Below are positions 48,469 through 56,553 of a stretch of DNA of 64,000 nt, in pieces. A program made the position numbers and the translations under genes. The notes under the pieces were generated by a model. It was not told where the DNA came from. It saw only the letters and a program-made list of their open reading frames with translations, and ran no database searches. Position 1 is the first letter of the stretch. Every line of letters starts with the position of its first letter. Origin of the DNA: Spirochaetales bacterium (GTDB lineage: Bacteria; Spirochaetota; Spirochaetia; UBA9216); the NCBI GenBank assembly GCA_016839055.1, contig JAEKNX010000002.1, positions 62,001 to 126,000 of the forward strand, given 5' to 3'.

Positions 48469-51033
48469 ATGAAAATCACTGAACATGCGGATCACACAGA
48501 GAAGCTCTATGGCCTCCGGTCTGAGGATATCCATAAATGGATGGACGGTTATTTTGACCGTCAAAGCTTTGAGCATTTTCTTCAGCACGGCCGCGAGCCT
48601 GGATGGGATCCATACAAGCATCGAAAATTCCGGCATTGCAGGGAAGCCTTTCCTGAAGTCCTGAAGGAGTTCTCGTATAAATATAACGAGCAGCAGATAA
48701 CCAGGGTTTTTGAATGTCACATCAGAGATGATTATGATGGCTACATCCCGTCCCGTGAAGATTTTACTAATGGAACCTTTAAAGAAAAATACCATGAATC
48801 AGAAGATAAAACAGAAGCAATTCTGACTCCCGGTGAACTGACTCGTTATTTCCGGGGCTTATATTATAAGAGAAAGCGTTCGGATAAATCTCTGATAAGC
48901 CGTTTTGGAATACGTATTATAGTTCCTGCGGCAATCTCATTAATCCTCTTCGTAATTTCGGTTTTCATTTTTATTCTTCCTCTTTTCCATGACAGCCTGA
49001 TGTCGGAGAAAGAGGATGGACTCAAGGAAATATCTTCAGTTGCGGTAAGCATCCTGGATTACTATTCATCCCTTGAAGAGGATGGAGCCTTATCCAGGCA
49101 GAGCGCGCAGGATTCCGCAGTAAAAGAAATACAAAAACTGCGCTATGGCCCTCTGAATGACAACTATTTCTGGATAACCGATATGCAGCCGGTAATGATA
49201 ATGCATCCCTGGAGGCCTGATTTAGTAGGCCTGGATCTCACCGAGTACCGGGATAATATGAACCGTAGCGGAAAAAATCTTTTTATAGAATCGGTTGAAC
49301 TAGTGCGGCGGCAGGGAGGGGGATTTCTCAAGTATCTCTGGCAGCTTGATGAGGAGGGGAGCCGTGTTGTTCCTAAACTATCCTATGTCCAGGGGGTCGG
49401 TCATTGGGGCTGGATTATCGGAACAGGCATCTATGTTCATGATGTTGAGGAGGAGATAGCCCGGCTGACAAATAAACTGATAATCATATTACTCATTATC
49501 ACGGCCTTGATGGTGCTGCTTGTCCTTTATATGGTAACAGCAAGCCTGAAGATTGAACACAACAGGCAACAGGCGGAATCAGGACTTGTTGAGGCCAAAG
49601 AACGTTACAGAGCTCTTGTAGAGGCGTCAAATGAGGGCTACATCCTGATGATGAGCCACCGGAATGTTTTCTCGAACCCTACATTTCAGAGGATGACCGG
49701 TTATTCAGAGGATGACCTTCTCGCCGATGATTTCTGGGAAAATCTTTTCCCGGAGGACAGGGCTAATGAACGAGTTAAGACTCATCTTGAGAATTTGAAA
49801 CAGGAAAATCCTGTATCAGACGAATTTGAAACCGCAATACGCTGCCGGAGCGGTATCCGCCTGGATGTGATTGTGAGGATTTCCCGAATTTTCCTGTCTG
49901 AGGAAAATGGACAGGTCATCTCATTCCGCGTGCTTATGAATAAATCATTTACCCTCCCACTGTTTATGGACTCAGTTTCACTCGATGATCCCGTCCTGCT
50001 GCTCGAACAGCTGAGAAATAGTGAGAGCGCGGCGCATACTGTCAGATTGCTGAACGAGCTGCCTGTTTCGGTTCGTTCCATGGTACTAGGGGATATTGAA
50101 GCTCATGAAATCCGCGTGTTTATTAGTGACGCCTACAGTGAAGGCTTGAAAAGCATAGCCGCCCATTCAATTAAGGAAGCAGGAACCCCTCCGGCAGAGA
50201 TGGCTTTTCTGTCATTCGGCAGTTCCGGGCGCAGGGAACTGACCCTTTTCTCTGATCAGGATAATGCAATTGTGTTTAGAACCAGCAGTGAAGGGGAGGC
50301 TCTGGAGAAGATTCGGCTGTATTTTCTGAATTTATCTGATCGCGTCTGCAGCCTGCTCAATCAGGCAGGCTTTCCATTTTGCCCGGGCGGGATAATGGCG
50401 GTAAACCCCGCCTACTGTCTTAGCCTGGAGGAATGGAAACAGCAGTACCGCAGCTGGTTTAATCAGGCAGACAGTCTCTCGCTTTTGGATATTCATGTGT
50501 TTTTTGATATTTCCTGTGGTTTCGGAGACTCTTCGGCCGCGGTGGAACTGCAGGCTTACATTTTTGAGTTATGCAGGAATCGTCCGGAGTTCCTTGTGCA
50601 TTTTGCCCGGAATTGTCTGAACTACAAGCCTCAGCTCGGATTGCTGGGTACGGTGAAAACTGAGAGGCGCGATGGATTTCAGGTAATTAATATCAAAGAA
50701 TCTTTAATTCCGCTTATTAATGCCGCCAGGATTTATGCATTGAAAGAGGAGCTTACATGCTCATCAACATTGTCCCGGATTGAGGAGCTGGTCCGAAGAG
50801 AGGTTTTAAGCAAGGAAACGGGGAATGAAATGAAGGAGACCTTTGAAATCCTCTGGAGGCTCAGGTTGTCAAATCAAATTCTTTCTCATGGAGAACTCCG
50901 CAAAGTCAATGATGATCTTGATCCGGCGGGACTGTCTGATGAGAACCGCAGGGAGCTGCAGAAGGCTCTTTCGGTAATTTCAGGTATTCAGTCAAGGTTG
51001 AGCTATGATTTTCTGGGAATGGATCTTTCCTGA
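48469..51033 (+). CDS. Cache-PAS-DUF294 signalling protein with novel N-terminal domain
   Basis: 854 aa. Order: an unrecognised His/Trp/Tyr-rich cytoplasmic domain (1-130: ADHTEKLYGLRSEDIHKWMD, DPYKHRKFRH); TM1 (about 143-170); a single Cache domain outside (about 180-325, with NDNYFWITDMQPVMIMHPW and GWIIGTGIYV); TM2 (about 336-360); PAS (about 375-480); then a DUF294 nucleotidyltransferase with FGSSGRRELTLFSDQDNAIVF (near 585) and a GlnD-like C terminus. The Cache domain should bind a small carboxylate, as sCache_2 domains do. The output is probably nucleotidyl transfer to a protein or nucleotide. It lies beside an ActP-like symporter cluster. Confidence 0.82.
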   Translation: MKITEHADHTEKLYGLRSEDIHKWMDGYFDRQSFEHFLQHGREPGWDPYKHRKFRHCREAFPEVLKEFSYKYNEQQITRVFECHIRDDYDGYIPSREDFTNGTFKEKYHESEDKTEAILTPGELTRYFRGLYYKRKRSDKSLISRFGIRIIVPAAISLILFVISVFIFILPLFHDSLMSEKEDGLKEISSVAVSILDYYSSLEEDGALSRQSAQDSAVKEIQKLRYGPLNDNYFWITDMQPVMIMHPWRPDLVGLDLTEYRDNMNRSGKNLFIESVELVRRQGGGFLKYLWQLDEEGSRVVPKLSYVQGVGHWGWIIGTGIYVHDVEEEIARLTNKLIIILLIITALMVLLVLYMVTASLKIEHNRQQAESGLVEAKERYRALVEASNEGYILMMSHRNVFSNPTFQRMTGYSEDDLLADDFWENLFPEDRANERVKTHLENLKQENPVSDEFETAIRCRSGIRLDVIVRISRIFLSEENGQVISFRVLMNKSFTLPLFMDSVSLDDPVLLLEQLRNSESAAHTVRLLNELPVSVRSMVLGDIEAHEIRVFISDAYSEGLKSIAAHSIKEAGTPPAEMAFLSFGSSGRRELTLFSDQDNAIVFRTSSEGEALEKIRLYFLNLSDRVCSLLNQAGFPFCPGGIMAVNPAYCLSLEEWKQQYRSWFNQADSLSLLDIHVFFDISCGFGDSSAAVELQAYIFELCRNRPEFLVHFARNCLNYKPQLGLLGTVKTERRDGFQVINIKESLIPLINAARIYALKEELTCSSTLSRIEELVRREVLSKETGNEMKETFEILWRLRLSNQILSHGELRKVNDDLDPAGLSDENRRELQKALSVISGIQSRLSYDFLGMDLS

Positions 51034-51509
51034 TTGAGCATTTCCAGCAGCGAGTCCGGCGCAGTTGTCATTACCTCTGTTTCTACAAGCATCATTCGGC
51101 TCACCCCGTCAAGCTCACCGGGTTCATCAAGCCCCCGGCAAAGGAGTCCCAAAGCAAGGTCAATATAGGCTGAGTGATAGCTCCTTTTCATCTCCCTGCT
51201 CAATGGTTTCTGTTTCGGAATGAATAGAATTGTAAAAACCCCTTCCGGGGTGATGCTGCCTGTAAGGAAATATTCAATGCTTTCAGGCAGAACGATGTCG
51301 TAATGATGTGTTCGTTCCCCATCAATAATACAGGGGATGACTGCGAGGTAGAGGTTTTTATGGTCACTGCCGGCCTTGAAAAGATAGCCGCCTTTCTCGG
51401 TGCGTATTTTCCTATTATTTAAAGCGGAAATAAGCTCTCTACTGCTTTTCCCCCCTGCTTTCTTTCCGTTTAGATATAATTTTTTCAGCTGATTATCCGA
51501 ATAGGGCAT
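51003..51509 (-). CDS. Hypothetical 168-aa protein next to the symporter
   Basis: Not recognised. Soluble, no signal or TM. N terminus has NQLKKLYLNGKKAGGKSSRE; the middle reads as a beta-rich segment (YLAVIPCIIDGERTHHYDI), and the end is helical. It lies after the symporter gene on the same strand and overlaps the end of the signalling gene by 31 bases on the other strand. GGAGG precedes the ATG. Possibly an accessory of the symporter unit (inference). Confidence 0.6.
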   Translation of the reverse strand: MPYSDNQLKKLYLNGKKAGGKSSRELISALNNRKIRTEKGGYLFKAGSDHKNLYLAVIPCIIDGERTHHYDIVLPESIEYFLTGSITPEGVFTILFIPKQKPLSREMKRSYHSAYIDLALGLLCRGLDEPGELDGVSRMMLVETEVMTTAPDSLLEMLNQERSIPRKS

Positions 51510-51528
51510 AGGCCTCCTCTAGGAAATG

Positions 51529-51549
51529 GGGCTGCCTTTCAGGCAGCCC
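51529..51549 (-). terminator. Hairpin after the symporter gene
   Basis: GGGCTGCCT (51529-51537), TTC loop, AGGCAGCCC (51541-51549): perfect 9-bp stem. On the minus strand it follows the symporter stop by 8 bases; the best T run is on the plus strand. It may let only part of the transcript reach the 168-aa gene. Confidence 0.6.
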
Positions 51550-51557
51550 AGGGTTTT

Positions 51558-53450
51558 TTAAGCTTTGACTTTTTTCTGAGTTAGAAGTGAAACAATCACC
51601 AGAGTGAGAAAACTGAGCGGAATAGATATTATCCCCGGGTTATCCAGAGGTATTATTGCCTGACTTGCCAGGAGTCCGTAGCGTTCGAACATGCTTGGAG
51701 ACAGGAGAATTATTCCGATTGCAGAGATCATTCCAACACCGACAGAGGAGGCAATTCCTTGTGCGGTCGTTTTTTTCCAGAACAGGAGCATTATGATGGA
51801 AGGAAAGTTGGCTGATGCGGCAATTGCAAATGCCCAGCCGACGAGGAAAGATACGTTCATTCCTTTAAATAGTATTCCGAGAACTATTGCTATAGCGCCT
51901 ACGCTTACAGCCGCGGTTTTTCCAACAATTACCTTTCTCTTGTCGGTCATCTTTACCTTGAAGAAACGGTCGACCAGGTCGTGTGCCACCGCGCCGGATG
52001 AGGCTACAATCAGTCCGCTGACCGTTCCCAGTACTGTCGCAAAGGCTATAGCAGATATTATCGAGAAAAGTATACTTCCGAATGATTTAGCAAGCAGGGG
52101 TGCCGCCATATTTGAGCTTTCAACATCGAGAACGCCGCTGGTCATCGCGCCGAGTCCTATGAAGAGGGTCAGAACATAGAAGAATCCTATCGCGATTATC
52201 GCAAGAATAGTGGATTTCCGGGCGTCGCGGGCGCTCGGGACCGTATAATACCGAATGAGTACATGGGGCAGAGCCGATGTTCCGAAGAAGAGCGCCAGCA
52301 TGAGTGACACAAAGTTTAGTTTTGAGAGCGGGGTTGAGCCCTTATCAACCTTGAACTTCAGACCAGGGCGCAGGATTTCACTTCCCGATGTCGGTTCCTG
52401 ATACCAGATTGAAACGTGTTCGTCTTCAAAGGTAAATCCGTACTTTTCAAAGCGGACGACCTGGCTGCTTTCGATTGTTGAAAGATAACTGAACGGATTG
52501 AGCGGTCCTGTGGCCTCAACTTCCTTTCCATTCACAATGACTTTACTCATATGTCCTACAGGGTAAAACCGTTCTTCCTCTATCGGAGCGCCGTTGTAGA
52601 GTTTTATTCCTTCTTTTGAGTCAACAATGCTGAGGGCTTCGGAGATCTTTCCCTTCTCTGATACCTTCCACCAGTTGTTGTAGCCGTCGTTTTTGAGGCG
52701 GATGAAATATCCTTTTGAGTCGGACAGCTCTCCGGTAATTTCATATCCTGCTTCCTTTATATCTGAGACAGTTTCTCCGTTCATAACGGCAGTCAGTTCC
52801 ACGAAATCATGATAATCATCTGAAACATCTTTATTCAGGCCATTATAAAGCAGCATTCCTACAAGGATGGTTGAGAATACGATGAGCAGGCCGCCTTTAA
52901 TAAACTGAACATAGGTAGTAGATTTCATGCCGGCCGTAGCAACTATGAAGATTACTATTGAGCCGACCATTATAACGCCGACGTAATGGGGCAGGCCGAG
53001 AAGCGGGGTAACCAGGGCTCCGGCCCCGACCATTTGGGGAATAAGGTAGAATATTGATACAAGAAGAGTGCTGATTCCGGCCATAAGCTGGATGGCCGGG
53101 GAGTTGAATTTCGAATCAAGAGCATCGGTAAATGTGTATTTTCCGAGCTTTTTCATCGGTTCGGCTACAACAAAAAGCGCCATAACCCAGCCGGCAAGGT
53201 ATCCTATTGAATACAGGAACCCGTCATATCCGGACATGGCAATCATGCCGCAGATTCCGAGAAAAGAAGCCGCGGAAAGGTAATCTCCGGCAAATGCAAT
53301 ACCATTAACTGTCCATGGAATGTTTCCGCCGGCTGCAAAATATCCTTTTACCGAGCTTGTTTTTCTGGCCGAAAGAATGGAGATGGTCAGAACGGAAATA
53401 ACGATGGTTAAGAATAAGATAATAGGTAGAATGGATGCGTTGTAAATCAT
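51558..53450 (-). CDS. ActP-like sodium/solute symporter with large insertion
   Basis: 630 aa, against about 550 for E. coli ActP. About 13 TM segments; SSS-family blocks YFAAGGNIPWTVNGIAFAGDYLSAASFLG at the N terminus, and LPHVLIRYYTVPSARDARKS near residue 395. Between about residues 205 and 375 there is a polar insertion of some 170 residues without TM, probably outside the cell, where ActP has only about 40 residues. Substrate is likely acetate or another short monocarboxylate. The DUF485 gene precedes it with a 4-base overlap. The Cache-PAS-DUF294 protein nearby could sense the same solute (inference). Confidence 0.88.
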   Translation of the reverse strand: MIYNASILPIILFLTIVISVLTISILSARKTSSVKGYFAAGGNIPWTVNGIAFAGDYLSAASFLGICGMIAMSGYDGFLYSIGYLAGWVMALFVVAEPMKKLGKYTFTDALDSKFNSPAIQLMAGISTLLVSIFYLIPQMVGAGALVTPLLGLPHYVGVIMVGSIVIFIVATAGMKSTTYVQFIKGGLLIVFSTILVGMLLYNGLNKDVSDDYHDFVELTAVMNGETVSDIKEAGYEITGELSDSKGYFIRLKNDGYNNWWKVSEKGKISEALSIVDSKEGIKLYNGAPIEEERFYPVGHMSKVIVNGKEVEATGPLNPFSYLSTIESSQVVRFEKYGFTFEDEHVSIWYQEPTSGSEILRPGLKFKVDKGSTPLSKLNFVSLMLALFFGTSALPHVLIRYYTVPSARDARKSTILAIIAIGFFYVLTLFIGLGAMTSGVLDVESSNMAAPLLAKSFGSILFSIISAIAFATVLGTVSGLIVASSGAVAHDLVDRFFKVKMTDKRKVIVGKTAAVSVGAIAIVLGILFKGMNVSFLVGWAFAIAASANFPSIIMLLFWKKTTAQGIASSVGVGMISAIGIILLSPSMFERYGLLASQAIIPLDNPGIISIPLSFLTLVIVSLLTQKKVKA

Positions 53451-53743
53451 TCGTTTGTCTCCCCGTTCTTCTCAGCGGCTTCCATTTCATCTTCTTTTCT
53501 AGTGCAGATTGCGTTGTAAATCAATCCCGAGATTATTGCGAGGAGGATAAGTCCGAATCCATAAGTTACCGCGAGGTTGAGTCCGAAGACTATCTGTCTT
53601 CCCATGAGTTTCGGTGCGGCAGTGTTTATTATTATAAATCCCGCATATACGACAGCATAAGCAATGAACATGCGAATGCCAACTTTCTTCTTGAACTCTG
53701 AGGCTGGGTCGTTTCCTGCCTGAGCTGCCGGTTCATGTAACAT
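53447..53743 (-). CDS. DUF485 membrane protein (YjcH-like)
   Basis: 98 aa. Two TM segments (about 25-45 and 60-82) with the family pattern FIAYAVVYAGFIIINTAAPKLMG and LNLAVTYGFGLILLAIISGLIYN. DUF485 genes normally precede ActP-like symporters and the protein is thought to be a small partner subunit. The 4-base overlap with the symporter (ATGA) shows coupling. AAGGAG lies upstream of the ATG. Confidence 0.9.
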   Translation of the reverse strand: MLHEPAAQAGNDPASEFKKKVGIRMFIAYAVVYAGFIIINTAAPKLMGRQIVFGLNLAVTYGFGLILLAIISGLIYNAICTRKEDEMEAAEKNGETNE

Positions 53744-53904
53744 GATTTTCTCCTTAGAATTATCATATCAGGTTATCATAAAGGGAACCGAAGTCAAGCT
53801 TAGTTTTTTTTTCAGCGCTGTTGCGGCAGGCAATTCTTCTCTATTTAGCGCTGTGGGAAATACTAAAGAATCATTTAAAGATCAGCATCTCAGTACTGAA
53901 ATAT

Positions 53905-53960
53905 GATAATAAATTATTATAAATTTGACAATGGCGGCTCTGGATGATAAATTATTATCA
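53905..53960 (+). promoter_or_regulatory. Repeated AT-rich palindromic element upstream of tryptophanase
   Basis: The segments starting at 53905 and 53943 match at 15 of 16 positions (GATRATAAATTATTAT). The second copy is extended as TGATAAATTATTATCA (53945-53960), an inverted repeat. They are 38 bp apart, close to four helical turns, and 48-104 bp before the tryptophanase start. A candidate operator for the downstream YheO-like regulator. Confidence 0.45.
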
Positions 53961-54008
53961 GCACGCAGCTAAAATATCTTTTTAAAGAGACAGCCGGAGA
54001 TATTAATT

Positions 54009-55391
54009 ATGTCAGTTAAATACATACCCGAACCATTTCGGATAAAGATGGTAGAGACTATAAAGATGCTCAGCCGTGATGAGCGCGAGCTGAAGATAGC
54101 GGAAGCAAAGTACAATATGTTTAATCTCAGAGCAGAGGATGTTTATATTGACCTGCTGACAGACAGCGGTACTAATGCAATGAGTCAGGAGCAGTGGGCC
54201 GGAGTAATGCGGGCTGACGAAGCATACGCGGGAGGTTCCAGTTATTTCAAACTTCTTGAGGCTGCAAGGGATGTTACAGGCTATGAGTATATCCAGCCGG
54301 TTCATCAGGGACGCGCGGCGGAGAAGATCCTCTTTGGCCTTCTGCTCCGGGAAGGTAAATATTCAATCTCCAATATGCACTTTGATACAACTCGGGCGCA
54401 TGTTGAACTTGCAGGCGCGCGGGCAATTGACTGCGTAGTTCCCGAAGCCGGAGACCCTTCAAAGAGGGTTCCATTCAAGGGAAACATGGATGTTGAAAAA
54501 CTCGAATCCCTGATAAAAAAATACGGGGCGGAGAACATCGGTCTTGTTGTTATTACCGTTACAAATAACTCGGCAGGCGGCCAGCCAGTCTCAATGCGGA
54601 ACGTACGTGAGACCGCCGCGGTCTGCAGGAAATATAACATTAAATTAAATATCGACGCTGCAAGATATGCTGAGAATGCATACTTTATCAAGCAGCGTGA
54701 AGAAGGCTATTCGAATAAGTCGATAAAAGAAATAATCAACGAGATGTTCAGCTATGCGGATATGTTTACGATGAGCGCGAAGAAGGACTCCATAGTTAAT
54801 ATGGGCGGCCTGCTCGGGATCAAGGAAGATGAACAGCTATTCTCGAGCTGTAAAGTCCGGACGATATCATTCGAGGGATTCATTTCCTATGGAGGGCTCT
54901 CCGGACGTGATCTTGAGTGTCTTGCAATCGGTCTTTATGAAGGGCTTGATGAAAATTACCTCCGCTACCGGATAGGGCAGATGGAGTATCTCGCAGCCCT
55001 TCTCGATGACGCGGGAATTATCTATCAGGCTCCGGTCGGCGGCCACGGGGTCTTTGTAGATGCGCAGGCGATGTTCCCCCACATTCCATATTATGAGTTT
55101 CCCGGTCAGGCCTTAGCAGTTGAGCTCTATAAGGAAGCCGGAATCAGGGCCTGCGACATAGGATCTTATATGCTCGGAAATGATCCTGATACCGGAGAGC
55201 AGCTTCATTCGGCCTTTGAGTTTACTCGTCTGGCTGTTCCGAGACGGGTTTATACTCAGGCCCATCTTGATGTTATAGCTGATGCGTTGATTGAGATAAA
55301 GGTGAGGGCAGCCGAAGTTAAGGGCTACCGAATCACCTGGGAGCCGCCGGTGCTTAGGCATTTTCAGGCAAGTCTTGAACTAGTAGGATAG
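54009..55391 (+). CDS. tnaA: Tryptophanase
   Basis: 460 aa. The tryptophanase/tyrosine phenol-lyase family is certain: [30 protein letters not shown], the PLP Lys in SAKKDS near residue 258, GGHGVFVDA. Three specificity positions point to Trp: Asp in [10 protein letters not shown] (TPL has Thr), Ile in [10 protein letters not shown] (TPL has the phenol-binding Arg there), and His451 in LRHFQ (TPL has Phe). It would split tryptophan to indole, pyruvate and ammonia. The N-terminal half is otherwise TPL-like, so a test is needed. A YheO-like regulator follows 15 bases later. No tnaC-like leader with Trp is seen. Confidence 0.85.
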   Translation: MSVKYIPEPFRIKMVETIKMLSRDERELKIAEAKYNMFNLRAEDVYIDLLTDSGTNAMSQEQWAGVMRADEAYAGGSSYFKLLEAARDVTGYEYIQPVHQGRAAEKILFGLLLREGKYSISNMHFDTTRAHVELAGARAIDCVVPEAGDPSKRVPFKGNMDVEKLESLIKKYGAENIGLVVITVTNNSAGGQPVSMRNVRETAAVCRKYNIKLNIDAARYAENAYFIKQREEGYSNKSIKEIINEMFSYADMFTMSAKKDSIVNMGGLLGIKEDEQLFSSCKVRTISFEGFISYGGLSGRDLECLAIGLYEGLDENYLRYRIGQMEYLAALLDDAGIIYQAPVGGHGVFVDAQAMFPHIPYYEFPGQALAVELYKEAGIRACDIGSYMLGNDPDTGEQLHSAFEFTRLAVPRRVYTQAHLDVIADALIEIKVRAAEVKGYRITWEPPVLRHFQASLELVG

Positions 55392-55406
55392 GAACCGGAA
55401 TGGAAG

Positions 55407-56084
55407 ATGAATGAAGATCTTAAGAAAAAGTATAGTATAATCGTCGAATTTCTTGGAAATGCCCTCGGACCTGATTATGAGGTTGTTCTCCATGATACCG
55501 AAGATCATATCAACTCGATAGTTGCCATAGCAAATGGACAGGTCAGCGGGCGGGAGGTCGGCGGCCCCCTCACTAATTTCGGACTCGAAGTTATCTCGGA
55601 TGAAAGCTATAAATCCCTGGATTACAAGCTGAATTATAACGGCGTATTAAAAGATAAACGGATCCTCCGATCATCCTCGATGTTTATTAAAGATGACGAT
55701 CAGAATGTTACAGGGATGCTCTGTATCAATTTTGACGACAGGCGCTATAAGGAGATTGGGGAGAATCTTCTGAGGCTTTGCCATCCGGATGCTTTGATAG
55801 AGATAAACAGTTCCTATGATTCGGTTGATTCTCTAGTAGAAAATGCCGGTGAGAGATTTTATGATTCGGTTTCAGAAGATGCCTATGAGATTATTCAAGG
55901 ATATCTAACGGAGAATGGAAAGGCGGCAGATAATTTGACCCACTCGGACAGGCAGAAAATCGTGGATGTTCTGAACTATAAGGGCATTTTCAACTTCAAG
56001 GGTGCCGTTCGTGAGGTAGCTAAGCAGCTTACTTGCTCTGAGCCGAGTATCTACCGTTATCTTAATAAATCAAATAATGATTGA
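55407..56084 (+). CDS. YheO-like PAS/HTH transcriptional regulator
   Basis: 225 aa. N-terminal YheO-like PAS domain (about 5-125: YSIIVEFLGNALGPDYEVVLHD, GMLCINFD) and a C-terminal HTH of the DauR type (about 175-222: LTHSDRQKIVDVLNYKGIF and VAKQLTCSEPSIYRYLN). Members sense amino acids or small ligands. Co-transcription with tryptophanase suggests it controls that gene, possibly through the repeats at 53905 and 53943 (inference). Confidence 0.88.
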   Translation: MNEDLKKKYSIIVEFLGNALGPDYEVVLHDTEDHINSIVAIANGQVSGREVGGPLTNFGLEVISDESYKSLDYKLNYNGVLKDKRILRSSSMFIKDDDQNVTGMLCINFDDRRYKEIGENLLRLCHPDALIEINSSYDSVDSLVENAGERFYDSVSEDAYEIIQGYLTENGKAADNLTHSDRQKIVDVLNYKGIFNFKGAVREVAKQLTCSEPSIYRYLNKSNND

Positions 56085-56095
56085 GTCCTCCTTGT

Positions 56096-56362
56096 TTAGA
56101 TTCCCATACTGCTGAGAGCATTCATAATACGGTCGAGAATACCGGTTATGGTAGGGTGTTCAGCCTCGAAATGCTCAATATTGCCCTGAATGCCGTCAAT
56201 AAGATCATCGTTCTTACTGCTTTCTGCCGGGGAATCCAGCGCCTCTTCGATGTTGCCTGCAAGTTCATTCAGCCGGCTGAGAACCTGCGGATCTTTATCC
56301 TCAAGATTGCCAATCTCGATTTTAAGCTCTTCCAGATAGTTTTTCAGTTGCGCTCTGTTCAT
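56096..56362 (-). CDS. DUF4404 family protein
   Basis: 88 aa from the ATG at 56362 (MNRAQLKNYLEELKIEIGNL); a TTG at 56398 would add 12 residues. Two helical segments end in the family block HPTITGILDRIMNALSSMGI, close to the DUF4404 consensus. Small, acidic, cytoplasmic; function unknown. It is convergent with the YheO-like gene. Confidence 0.8.
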   Translation of the reverse strand: MNRAQLKNYLEELKIEIGNLEDKDPQVLSRLNELAGNIEEALDSPAESSKNDDLIDGIQGNIEHFEAEHPTITGILDRIMNALSSMGI

Positions 56363-56553
56363 ACTTATATGATAATACTTTGCTGCCTGTAATAGCAAAT
56401 TTTTTTAAAAAGGTTTTTCAATTTCATGTTTCGAAAAATTTGAAATATATGCCCGAAAATGCTATTTTAATTGTTCATAGTCTGGTTAACCTCTAAGGTA
56501 ATGCTATAAGGCTATCAATAATTCTTGTTTTGGACAGCTATAAAGAGGATGCA

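Noticed and set aside
53931-53972. Short ORF MAALDDKLLSARS before tryptophanase, as a tnaC equivalent
   Set aside because: No Trp codon, no RBS, and it overlaps the repeated AT element; it does not resemble TnaC.
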